A stretch of 64,000 bases of DNA. Origin: Actinomycetota bacterium (GTDB taxonomy: Bacteria; Actinomycetota; Coriobacteriia; Anaerosomatales; Anaerosomataceae). The first letter of the stretch is position 1, and every line of letters starts with the position of its first letter. Position numbers and translations under genes: made by a program. The notes under the pieces are model-generated. The model had not been told where the DNA came from. It ran no database searches and worked only from the letters and a program-made list of their open reading frames with translations. The stretch spans positions 99,437-163,436 of the forward strand of contig SBEH01000003.1 of the NCBI GenBank assembly GCA_009668945.1, given 5' to 3'. This document shows positions 30,319 to 40,500 of the stretch, in pieces.

Positions 30319-31614
30319 ATGGGACTTCTCGAGAAGATCGAAGATGGGTCTGCCGTACTCGCGGTAGTCGGCCTCGGCTACGTCGGACTTCCCCTTGCAG
30401 TGGAGATGGGCAAGGCCGGTAGCCGCGTGATCGGTCTCGAGGTCTCCTTGGAGAAGGCCGACGCGGTCAACGCCGGCACGAGCTACATCCCCGATGTGCC
30501 GTCCGCCGACGTGAAGGACCTCGTGGATCGCGGGCTGCTCTCGGCTACGACCGACTTTGCGCGGGTGGCCGAGGCCGACGCCGTGGCCATCTGCGTGCCG
30601 ACGCCGCTCAATGAGACGAAGGAGCCGGACGTCTCCTACATGGAGAGCGCTACCCGCTCCATCACGCCGTACCTGCATCCGGAGATGCTGATAACGCTTG
30701 AGTCCACCACCTACCCCGGCACCACCGAGGAGGTCATCCAGCCCATTCTGGAGTCCGGTGGCCTCAAGGTAGGCACCGATATCCACCTCGCGTTCTCGCC
30801 CGAGCGAGTCGACCCCGGCAACGCCGTGTGGCAGACGCGAAACACGCCGAAGGTCGTCGGCGGGGTCACTCCGGCGTGCACGAGGGCCGCTGCCGCCCTC
30901 TACGGTCGCTACATCGACACCGTCGTTCCGGTCTCCACTACACGCGTCGCCGAGATGACGAAGCTGCTCGAGAACACGTTCCGGGGCGTCAACATCGCGC
31001 TCGTGAACGAGCTGCTCATGCTGTGCGACCGCATGGGCGTGAACTTCTGGGAGGTCATCGAGGCCGCCAAGACCAAGCCGTTCGGCTTCATGCCGTTCTA
31101 TCCCGGGCCGGGGCTGGGCGGCCACTGCATCCCCGTCGACCCGTTCTACCTGTCGTGGAAGGCGAAGGAGTACGACTTCCGCACCGAGTTCATCGATCTC
31201 TCCGGCCGCATCAACGAGAACATGCCGTACTACGTCGTCACGCGGCTGATGGACGCCCTGAACCTCCAGCGCAAGGCGCTCGCGGGCTCGCGGATCCTGA
31301 TGCTTGGCGTGGCGTACAAGGCCGACATCGACGACATGCGCATGTCTCCGGCGAGGCGCGTGGCCGAGCTTCTGCTGGAGAAGCAGGCTGACCTGGTCTA
31401 CTGCGACCCGTACGTGCAGCGGTTCGAAGCCGGCACGACGGCCGTTCCGCGCGTGGATCTCACGCCTGATGAGGTTCGCAAGGCAGATGCCACACTCGTC
31501 ATCACAGCCCACAGGGTCTTCGACTACGGGATGATCGCCGAGGAGAGCGCGCTCGTGCTCGACACGCGCAACGCGCTCTGGAACCGTCCGGGCAAGAACA
31601 TCGTGCCGCTGTGA
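30319..31614 (+). CDS. Nucleotide-sugar 6-dehydrogenase (UDP-GlcNAc/UDP-glucose type)
   Basis: NAD-dependent two-step oxidation of a UDP-sugar to its uronic acid for surface polymers. The 431-residue protein has the Rossmann loop VVGLGYVGLPLA (~14-25), ENTFRGVNIALVNEL, and the catalytic Cys270 in GPGLGGHCIPVDPFYLSWKA. This form of the motif is typical of the UDP-N-acetylglucosamine dehydrogenase (WbpA) branch, so that substrate is my first guess. I chose the ATG at 30319 over a TTG at 30292 because AGGAAAGG stands just before it. An LCP-family gene follows. Confidence 0.88.
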   Translation: MGLLEKIEDGSAVLAVVGLGYVGLPLAVEMGKAGSRVIGLEVSLEKADAVNAGTSYIPDVPSADVKDLVDRGLLSATTDFARVAEADAVAICVPTPLNETKEPDVSYMESATRSITPYLHPEMLITLESTTYPGTTEEVIQPILESGGLKVGTDIHLAFSPERVDPGNAVWQTRNTPKVVGGVTPACTRAAAALYGRYIDTVVPVSTTRVAEMTKLLENTFRGVNIALVNELLMLCDRMGVNFWEVIEAAKTKPFGFMPFYPGPGLGGHCIPVDPFYLSWKAKEYDFRTEFIDLSGRINENMPYYVVTRLMDALNLQRKALAGSRILMLGVAYKADIDDMRMSPARRVAELLLEKQADLVYCDPYVQRFEAGTTAVPRVDLTPDEVRKADATLVITAHRVFDYGMIAEESALVLDTRNALWNRPGKNIVPL

Positions 31615-31655
31615 AGGTTAGGTAACGACATGGAGCGAGGCATGCGCGCCTAGGC

Positions 31656-31661
31656 TACAAT
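31656..31661 (+). promoter_or_regulatory. -10 element for the LCP gene
   Basis: TACAAT would start transcription near 31668. This argues against a TTG start at 31671 and for the GTG at 31713. Confidence 0.45.
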
Positions 31662-31712
31662 CGGCGCTCGTTGCATGCTCCTCGTCCGGCTAGTGATTGG
31701 ACGCACCGAATC

Positions 31713-33104
31713 GTGGGACGCCGCTCCTCGAACAACCCGCCGCGTCGTTCCGACCGGGTTCGCACCGGTCGGAAGCTCGATACACCGCCCCCTGACACGC
31801 GCCGCCGCTCGCGCGGGATGGTGGAGCCGGCGCCGAGCATGCGGATACAGCGCGTCAGGCGCCGCAAGGCGGCGCAGCGAGTCGCGCTCGTCGTGGCGAT
31901 TCTGCTCGTCACGGTGGTCGCGAGTGGAGGCGTCTGGCTCTACTCGCTGCTGCACAGGGCGCAGGAGACGATGAACGCGAACTCCCAGGCAGACGGCGAC
32001 CTGGAAGCCGCGCTTGCAGAGCGAGAGCCGAAGCAGCCCTTCACCGTCCTGCTGCTTGGCCAGGACAACCGGCCGGGCGAGTCGGCAGCGCGTGCGGACA
32101 CCATCATCGTCGCGAGGATCGACCCAGAGAACGACAAGGTCTGGATGCTGTCCATCCCGCGCGACACGCGTGCGGACATTCCTGGCTACGGCACCGAGAA
32201 GATCAACGCCGCCACGTTCCACGGCGGTCCCGCGCTCATGGTCGACACGGTCGAGGAGTTCCTCGGCATCCCGATCAACCACTACATGGACCTCGAGTTC
32301 GACGGATTCATCCAGGTCGTCGACTCGCTGGGTGGGGTGTGGATCGACGTTGACACTGACATCGACGACCCGAAGGCCTCGAGCCACGGCTCGTACACCG
32401 CATCGCGAATCGACAAGGGCTACCAGCTGCTCGACGGGGACCACGCGCTCACCTTCGTGCGCAGCCGCGACTTCCCGGACGCCGACTTCACCCGAATGCG
32501 CCACCAGCAGCAGTTCTTCAAGGCGCTCGCAGACCAGGCGACCAAGTTCGACAAGGTGTTCAAGATCCCGGGGATAGTGGAGGGCGTCGCGCAGTACATG
32601 TCGACGGACATGACGATCGCCGAGATCGTGGATGTCGCACTCGCGCTTCGCGACATGGGCGGCTCGAACGTCCAGACCGCGACTCTGATGGGCGAGTGGA
32701 AGTCGCCGTATGTGTGGCCCGATGAGGACAAGAAGGAGTTCCTCGTGAGCGCCATGATGCAGGGGCTGCCGTTCGACACGACAGCGACCGTCGGCGCCGA
32801 GATCGACCCCAAGAGCGTGACCGTCACCGTGCGCAACGGCGCGGGTATCGAGGGATGCGCCACGGCGGCAGCCGACATACTGCGCGCCGACGGATATGCC
32901 GTGGGCGAGGTCGGGAACGCCAACCAGTTCGTCTACGACGAGACGCTCGTCGTGTATTCCGCCGACCGCGCGGCAGCCGTTCAGGTGGCCTCGGCGCTGC
33001 CGAAAGCGAGAGTCGTCGAGAGCCGGGGGATGTACGCCTTCTCCACCGACGTGCTAGTTGTAGTGGGCAAGGACTACCAGAACTGGGACACCGCCAAGAA
33101 CTGA
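31713..33104 (+). CDS. LytR-CpsA-Psr family cell-wall glycopolymer ligase
   Basis: Transfers undecaprenyl-linked polymers to peptidoglycan outside the membrane. The 463-residue protein has a basic cytoplasmic N-terminus, one membrane helix (~58-80), an LCP domain from ~110 (VLLLGQDNRPG, SIPRDTRADIPGYG with the phosphate-binding Arg residues, NHYMDLEFDGF, FVRSRDFPDADFTRMRHQQQ) and a C-terminal LytR_C domain (~369-455). The start is uncertain: GTG 31713 is my choice, and an ATG at 31818 is possible. Together with the dehydrogenase before it, it suggests a uronic-acid cell-wall polymer. Confidence 0.9.
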   Translation: MGRRSSNNPPRRSDRVRTGRKLDTPPPDTRRRSRGMVEPAPSMRIQRVRRRKAAQRVALVVAILLVTVVASGGVWLYSLLHRAQETMNANSQADGDLEAALAEREPKQPFTVLLLGQDNRPGESAARADTIIVARIDPENDKVWMLSIPRDTRADIPGYGTEKINAATFHGGPALMVDTVEEFLGIPINHYMDLEFDGFIQVVDSLGGVWIDVDTDIDDPKASSHGSYTASRIDKGYQLLDGDHALTFVRSRDFPDADFTRMRHQQQFFKALADQATKFDKVFKIPGIVEGVAQYMSTDMTIAEIVDVALALRDMGGSNVQTATLMGEWKSPYVWPDEDKKEFLVSAMMQGLPFDTTATVGAEIDPKSVTVTVRNGAGIEGCATAAADILRADGYAVGEVGNANQFVYDETLVVYSADRAAAVQVASALPKARVVESRGMYAFSTDVLVVVGKDYQNWDTAKN

Positions 33105-33123
33105 CGGCCGCGCACTAGGGGGC

Positions 33124-34353
33124 ATGATGAAGCTCACGGGTCGCAACGCGAAGCTGGCAGCTCTCATCGCGGGCATCCTGGTCGTTCTCGTGCTCATCGC
33201 GCTGGCATTCACCTCCTGCAAGAAGGAGGAGGAAGCCCCGCCGGCGGTTCCGTGGCTCTGGAACGGCACGCTTCCGGCGGGGATCAGCGCCGCACACGTG
33301 TGCTCGCAAGACGGCCCCTACCTCTTCGGCACGTACGACGGGCTGTTGCGCAAGGTGGACGGCGCCGGTGGCGTGCTCTGGGACTTCGGTGAGTCGCAGA
33401 CCGTCGTGACGCTTCTGGACTCCGACTCGGCGGGCGCGGTGGTTCTCGCCGCGATAGAGCCGACTTCAAGCGCCACCGCCGAGATTCCCAACCGGCTTCG
33501 CGTCATCGGCGAGAACGGCGCCCTGCGGTGGGGGGTCGACGGACCTGTCGCAGGCGCGCAGGTGGGCGGATCGGTCTCCGCGGACGGCGCAAAGGTGCTC
33601 GTCTACACCGCAGCCGCCAAGGGCATGCCGGCGCTGGTGTCGGTGCGCGACAGCGTGGCCGGAGCCGTGCGGTGGGCGAAGCAGACCGAGGACGCGCAGC
33701 GCGTGGCCGCGCAGGCGAACATCGGCTTCGGGATCGTCGTGGTGGGTTACGAGATCCAGGCGGCCGACGAGAAGAAACCGGACGGGCTGGTGGAGGCCTA
33801 CGAGAGCGACTCGATCCGGACTCACAAGCAGTTCAACAACGTCCCCACGATGCCGTCGCTGGTGACCACGACCACGGCCTTCTTCGCCGACTCCAAGGGC
33901 AGGCTCTCCGCATACGAGATCGCCGATGACGGCCTGGGCGACCGGCTGTGGCGCAAGTCGGTCGGGACGGCCGACGCGGTTGTCCCCGCGGGCGACCGGT
34001 TCCTCGTGGCCTCGTACGACACCAAGGGCAAGGGCGAGAAGGCCGAGGTGACCACTACGGTCGGCATCTACTCGCAGGAGGGCAAGCGCCTGTTCGAAGA
34101 GGAGTGGAAGGCGCCGTCGCGGTACACGCCGTCCCTGTCTCCCGACGGCAAGCACCTTGCGCTCGTGCCAACCAGCCCCGGCGAGGGCGCGCTGACCCTG
34201 ATAGTGCACCTCGACGAGAAGCCGGTAGAGGTGGCACTTTCCGAAGGAGTCAGCATCGTCGAGTTCGGCTGCGGACCGGGCAAGATGCTGGTCGGGATGT
34301 ACGACGGGACGTACGGGATCGCCGCGATCCCGGACCCGCCGGAAGAGGAGTAG
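33124..34353 (+). CDS. Membrane-anchored beta-propeller (PQQ/WD-like) protein
   Basis: A 409-residue protein with one N-terminal membrane helix (~11-31) followed by SCKKEEEAPP. The AFTSC end could be a lipobox, so a lipoprotein is possible. The rest is a run of short beta-strand repeats typical of a propeller (GTYDGLLRKVDGAGGVLWDF, VLVYTAAAKG, YAGTYG-like end VGMYDGTYGIAAI). No catalytic motif is visible. It lies 19 bp after the LCP gene and probably shares its transcript. Function unknown; an envelope scaffold or sensor is possible. Confidence 0.7.
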   Translation: MMKLTGRNAKLAALIAGILVVLVLIALAFTSCKKEEEAPPAVPWLWNGTLPAGISAAHVCSQDGPYLFGTYDGLLRKVDGAGGVLWDFGESQTVVTLLDSDSAGAVVLAAIEPTSSATAEIPNRLRVIGENGALRWGVDGPVAGAQVGGSVSADGAKVLVYTAAAKGMPALVSVRDSVAGAVRWAKQTEDAQRVAAQANIGFGIVVVGYEIQAADEKKPDGLVEAYESDSIRTHKQFNNVPTMPSLVTTTTAFFADSKGRLSAYEIADDGLGDRLWRKSVGTADAVVPAGDRFLVASYDTKGKGEKAEVTTTVGIYSQEGKRLFEEEWKAPSRYTPSLSPDGKHLALVPTSPGEGALTLIVHLDEKPVEVALSEGVSIVEFGCGPGKMLVGMYDGTYGIAAIPDPPEEE

Positions 34354-34595
34354 CGTCGCGGGCCTACGCCCGGGTGTCCCGCGCTGCGTAGTCCTCGGGC
34401 GGGGCCCGCGGCGCCTCGGAGGACATGCCTCCTCGGGCGCCTGCCCGCCTTAGCGGAGTGACTCCGCGCAGAACACCCGTCCGGGCGCGACAGCATCTGT
34501 CAGTTCCTTGCAGGAGCCCGCGCCCCTCATGACGAACTCCTGTACTTGGCGGGCGTGCGCTCGCCGCGTCCACGTTCGCAATGACTGGGGGAATC
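34354..34595 (+). other. Structured intergenic region before the RHS gene
   Basis: About 240 bp without a gene. I see three successive hairpins: CTACGC (34364-34369) with GCGTAG (34386-34391), GTCCTC (34391-34396) with GAGGAC (34419-34424) around a G/C-rich inner stem, and GCGGAG-TGA-CTCCGC (34453-34467). The first ones probably end transcription of the propeller gene. No confident promoter is visible. Confidence 0.5.
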
Positions 34596-37500
34596 ATGCG
34601 GCATGGCCTTCTGGGGGGGGTCCGGCGGGTATGCGCCGGCACGCTCTGTCTCGCACTCACTGCGCAGCTCATCGCGATTGCGCCTGCCACAGCCGCACCG
34701 CCACCCCGTGAGGTCCTTTCCCGCCGCACAGCCCACTCCCGCGTCTTCGACATGGGGGACGGCACCTACAAGTTCGAGTCGTTCTCTGAGCCCATCCATT
34801 ACGAGGATGAGTCGACCGGCGCCTTTGAGGTGATCGACAGCGATCTCGTGCGCGCAACCGACCCGGCGCGCACGGGCTGGCGGAACAAGGCCAACGCATT
34901 CTCAGTCAATCTGCCCGAGCGCCTGGGAAGCGAGTGGGCGAGCATCGAGTCCTCCGCCGCTACAGTGGCCTTCCGCCCGGCGCGCACGCTCGCACTCGCA
35001 GATCCCGCATCCACGAACTCCGCCACAGCCACGCCTAATGCGGTGCGGAGCGAGAAGCTCTCCTATGCCTCCGCCTTCGGTCCCGGGGTCACACTCGAGT
35101 ACGAATCGCGCGCCGATGGCCTGAAAGAGACCATCATCCTCGACAAGTACCGGGGGAAGAACGTGTTCGCCTTCGATCTGGATACCGGCAACCTCAGTCC
35201 CCGGATCGAGGATGACGGCGGGATCGGCCTCTACTCAGCCGAGAGCACCGCGCCCGTCTTGAAGATCGCCGCTCCTTACATGGAGGATGCGAGCAGAGAC
35301 GCAGCTGGGGAGCCTCAACGAAGCGACGACGTCTCCTACATGCTCGTCCCCCAAGGCGGCATGTGGCGCCTCGTCGTTGCAGCGGATGCGAAGTGGCTTT
35401 GCTCCCCCGAACGCGTCTATCCGGTCGAGATCGACCCGACCTTCTACACCCTCGGCTTCGGCACGGTGGCGGATTCGTTTGTCACCAACGCCTACCCGTC
35501 TTCGAACTATGGCACCTCAACCGAGCTCAAGGTCGGCTACTACCCGGGGGCGGGCGAGAACTACTCCTACGTGATGCCCGATCTCTCGCTTCTCATGAGC
35601 TTGCGCCAGCAGGCGAGCGTGCAGGTGATCACCGCCAACATGAACCTGTACTGCTCACACCGCTACAACTACGCAAGCGGTCCGATCGCCTACGGCGCGA
35701 TCAACGGTGCCTGGTCGGAGGGCGGCCTTACCTGGAACAACCAGCCCTACGCCACCTACTACTCGCAAGGTACGGCCACCTACCGCCAGCGCACGCGCTT
35801 CGACATCACCCCGCTCGCCCAGACCTGGATGGATACCGGTGTGGCCAACGGCATCGCCTTCTGGGCCCCGGTCGGCGGACAGGTCGGGCACTGGACGAAG
35901 TTCGCGAGTCGCGAGACCGGCGCCAATGGCCCGGTCTTCGAGTGCGCCTTCACCACCCGCCCGAAGGTCGTATGCCAGGCAGGCGGGGACACCGCCACAT
36001 CAGGTGCTCCGCGCATCACCTGGACGCGCGATGATTTCATGTACTCGATCGCAGGCGACCCGTTCACCTCCCAGCCGCAACTGAGCGCGAACGTCCAGAT
36101 CCGCCGTCTTGGCGAGACGGCGGTCCTTCACGCCAAGTCTGTGACCGGTGCAGGCACGGTCTGTGTCCCTGACGTCACCCTGGCCCCTGGCCGCTACTTC
36201 GCGCGGGTGCAAGTCGTGACCGATGTCACCGGCACCGGTCGCACGTCGACGTCTGATTGGAGCGCGTGGGCGCCCTTCACCGTCGCTCCGCTTTCCTCCG
36301 GCTCTGACGGCGCCGGCATCGAAGGCTACCGCGCGAGTGATACGGCAGGCGGAGCCACGGTCGACCTTGCCACCGGACGCTTGCTACTCTCCCGCACGGA
36401 TATGGCCTACCAGGGCCTCGGCGGAGTGCTCGGCGCAGGCTTTGTCTACGACTCATCTGTCACGACCGACACGGCAGGCGTGGGCACGGGCTGGCGCGTG
36501 GGCGTGCCCGCACTCGGCTTCGACGACCAGAAGGCACCCAACCCCGGCTTCGAGCAGGGTTCGGGAACCGCGTGTCCGAGCGACTGGATCCCGTCTGACC
36601 CGGCCTACGTGAGCCGCTCGGCCACCTACCGAAACGGCTCCTACTCGCTTAAGCTCTCACGCCCGGCAGGCTCATACGGGGCGGCTGTGGCCTACTCCAG
36701 CTCGACTCCGGCTGAAGACCTCGCTGTGGTTCCCGGCCAGCGTCTCGACGCCACGGCATGGGCGCGCACTGAAGGGTTCGCCCGCTACACGGCAGCCGGC
36801 GGCGTTTTCGCGCAGATCGCCTACTTCGACGAGTACGGTACGTTACTCTCAGCTCCCTGCTCATCGGTGCTCTACGAGGCCACCACGCCGGTCGGTGTCG
36901 GGTGGCGCAAAGTCGCGCTCGCTTCCGTCGCGCCGGCAGGCGCTGCCAAGGCGCGGCTGATCCTTGCGATGACGAACTCCTGTGGCTCCGTCTACTTCGA
37001 TGACGTGTACTTCGCAAGCGGGCAGATGGCCTTCACCGACTCCGACGGCACCTCGCGGGACCTTGCCCAGGCAGGCGGCGGTACCTACGAGCGCGATCCG
37101 CTCTCAGGCACGCTTGCGCTCGCGCGCAGGAACCTGGCGCGAGGCATCGTGCCTACCCTTGCCGGCACGGGCGGTTCGACCGGCGCCTCCACCGACGGCA
37201 ACTATGCGATGACGACCGGAAGTGGCTTCGACTACGTCTTCAACGGCACCGATGTGTCACTCACCTACGACCTGGGTGAGGCGCGCGTGCTCTCGGAGGC
37301 CCGCCTGCTCCTGTGGGATGGCGGCGAGGTCGGAGAGGCCAGCCCGCGCGAGCACTCCTACAAGCTTCAGTACGCAAGCGCGGCGGCCGGGCCTTACGCC
37401 GACATCGCAGACGTGGGCATCGTCACAGGCGCCCGCTCGTGGCAGACGCACTACTTCGCGCCGGTTTCGGCCCGCTACTTCCGCATCGTGGCTGTCGGCA

Positions 37501-40500
37501 GCACCTCGGGCGCCTTCTGCCTCTGTGAACTCGAACTGCCGCAGACCACGATCTCGGAGTCCCCCGTGGCCTTCGATGCGGGCAGGCGTGTCACGGGCAT
37601 CGCGGACACAAGCGGGAACCTCATCCGCTATACCTACCAGACAGACGGCGATCTGCTGTCCTGCTCAGACTCGCAGGGGCGGATGGCCGGACTCGTGTGG
37701 GAAGGGGAGGAACTCGCCTCACTCGACTTCACCGGCGTGGGTTCTGCCTCCGGCACCGCGGTCCCAGAGGCCGGAATCGTCGCCTACGAACGCGCAGGCG
37801 CCGAGCTTCGCGTGAAGCGAAAGCGAGCAGACGGCACGTATGTGACCCTCGCGACCTACACCTACACATCCGGTCGCATCACGGGCGTCACAGACGCCGA
37901 CGGCATCTCAGCCGAGATCGCTTACGAGGGCGGCCGCGTGCATAGCATCACGCGCTCTTCCGAGGCCACGCCCACGGTCACCCACTACGAGTACGGCGTC
38001 GCCGACCAGGTAACGATCACCACCTCAGGGGGAGAGGACAGCGTCTCCCGCAGGGTGGAGTTCGACCCGGATCTCGGTTGCCAGGTGACCGCAGTGACCG
38101 CTGACCCGGGAGGCGAGGCACTCACCACCACCTTCTCCTACGACTCCTACGGGCATCTTGCGAGCGTGACCTCGGGAAGCGCCTCTGACGGGACGCTTCG
38201 GACCGATACCTACACGAGCGACGCCCACGGGAATGTGATCGAGTCCATCGCCAACTCGGCCGGGACGGGCGACCTCAAGCTCACCACGAGTGCCACCTAC
38301 ACCAACGACCGGGTGGCGAGTACGACCGATGCCAAGGGAAACGTCTCGAACAGGATGTACGACGCCAAGTGGCGCCCGATCTCATCGACGGTGGCCGTCA
38401 CCAATGCCACCGATTCGGGCACCTCTATCACCGAGGAGTACTACGACACCTACGGAAACGTGCTCTCAGGCGAGATCCCGGGCTCGACGGTCGCGAACCT
38501 GCTCAAGAACGGCTCGTTTGAGACGAACGTGCTTCTCGGCGGCACCGGGTGGACGCTCTACGGCGACGTCCGGTGCGTCGGTGCGCCGTCTGGCCAGCCG
38601 AATCTCGGCTACCTGATGGTCAAGGGCGGCGACGGGACCCCGTGGATCGAGTCGGATCCCGTGAGCGTCATCCCCGGCGAGGCCTATATCGCCTCGGCGT
38701 GGTCGACATCAGGCGGTCGGATCGGTCTTTCCGAGTACGGCGCCGCAGGGCAGTGGCTGCGCCGTATCACCCTAGCAAGCCCACCTCCCGGCGATGGCCT
38801 CACACTACTGCCGGTCTCAGCTCTCTACGTACCCCCAGCAGGTGTCGCCTCGGTGCGCTTCGAGATCGGGCTTGAGGGAGGCGCGGTATTCGACAACGCC
38901 CGCCTCGAGCGCGCGAATGCCGCCGGTGCGACGAGCTTCATCGACAACGACTCGGTCGAGCGCTTAGGCGCAAACGGCGTGCCTGAAGCCTGGAACCGCT
39001 ACTACGGTGCCGATGACGTGGCCGATTCTGTCGTGGTCGGCACCGAGCGCGCGCTTCGCCTTCTGGGCGGTTCTGGCGCGACGGGCACTCCCTGGTGGGA
39101 GTCGGCTCCCGTGCCTGTCACGGCGGGTCAGGACAAGCGATTCTCGGTGAGTGTGGCAAGCGACGGCCTCACTCCGGCTACAGGAGCCTGGACCGGCGTG
39201 CAGGTCGTCTTCTTCACCGACTACGGCTGCAACTGGGACACCGCTGTCCGCGTGAACCTCACCGGCGCCAAACCGATCTCTGGCACGACGTCCTGGGCCA
39301 CGTACTCCTCTGTGATCAAGGTCCCGGCGAACATGCACTGGGTCAAGGTGTGTCCGCAGATCGGCCTTGCCTCCGGCGCCCTTTACGCCGACCACATGAC
39401 CATGGAACAGGTGACCGCCCGAGAGCAGTACGGCTATGACGGCTCCCACACCTACCGCACGTCGACGACGCAGCTCTCCGGCGCCAAGACAGGAGCTTCC
39501 TTCGACTCCCGAGGGCGCGCCACGCAAGTCACCCACACGAACCCCGGCGCGAGCACGGCAAGTGTCGAGACCACGCGGAGCTTCGATGGGCTCGACCGCT
39601 TGACAGGAGCCACAACGGCTCCGGCAAGCAACCTCGGGATCACAGCCGCCTTCACCTACACACCGGCGGGGCGCCTGGCGAGTGTGACCGACCCGCTTGC
39701 CCGTGTGACGTCGATCGAGTACCTCGAAGGCCGCATCGCAAGCGTGACCTCACCTTCTGGCCGGACCACCGCCATGACCTACGACGGCCTCGGGCGCCTT
39801 GCCGCCACCACCGCGCCCTACCGGGAGACCGAGACCCCGCGCACGCTTCTCGAGTATGCGTACGACTCCGTCGGCCGCCTGGCATCCACGACCTTCTACG
39901 CTCCTGACGGCTCTGTCGCAGCCACCCAGAGTGTGACGCTCGATGACCTCTCCCGCCCGGTCGCGGTCACCTGGAGTGGCCCTGAGGCCCAAGGCTCGGT
40001 AGCGACGACCTACGATGCGCTCGGGCGGACCGCCGCGGTCTCATCCACAGGTCCGGCGGGCACCGCCACGCTCACCTCGACCTACGACAAGGCCTCACTC
40101 CCGCTCACGACCTCCTTCACCGCCTTCGGGCTGCCGCAGGTGACCACCACCAACACCTTCGCCAAGACCGGCCAGTGGCAGACGACGTCTACCGCGGGTT
40201 CGCAGCAGTGGTCCTTCACCTTCGGGGCGGATTCCACCTTCCGTCGCGCCGCGTCTGCGCTCTCATCCCGCGCCTTGCTCTACAACACCGCACTCCAGCT
40301 CGAACGGGTGCGGCTTGGCTCAGGCACCTTCTCGGCCGATGAGTCCATCACCCGAGACGGCTACGGGCGCATCGCGAGTGACACCATTGACGCGAGCGCC
40401 TCAGCGCTTGACTCGACCCAGTCCTTCTCCTACGACCCGGCAGGGCGGCTCGTCTCCTGGAGCCTGAACGGCACCCCCACCACCTACATCCACGATGCTG

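Noticed and set aside
31671..31712. TTG start for the LCP gene
   Set aside because: It lies only a few bases after the predicted transcript start and lacks a ribosome site; GTG 31713 is preferred, with some doubt.
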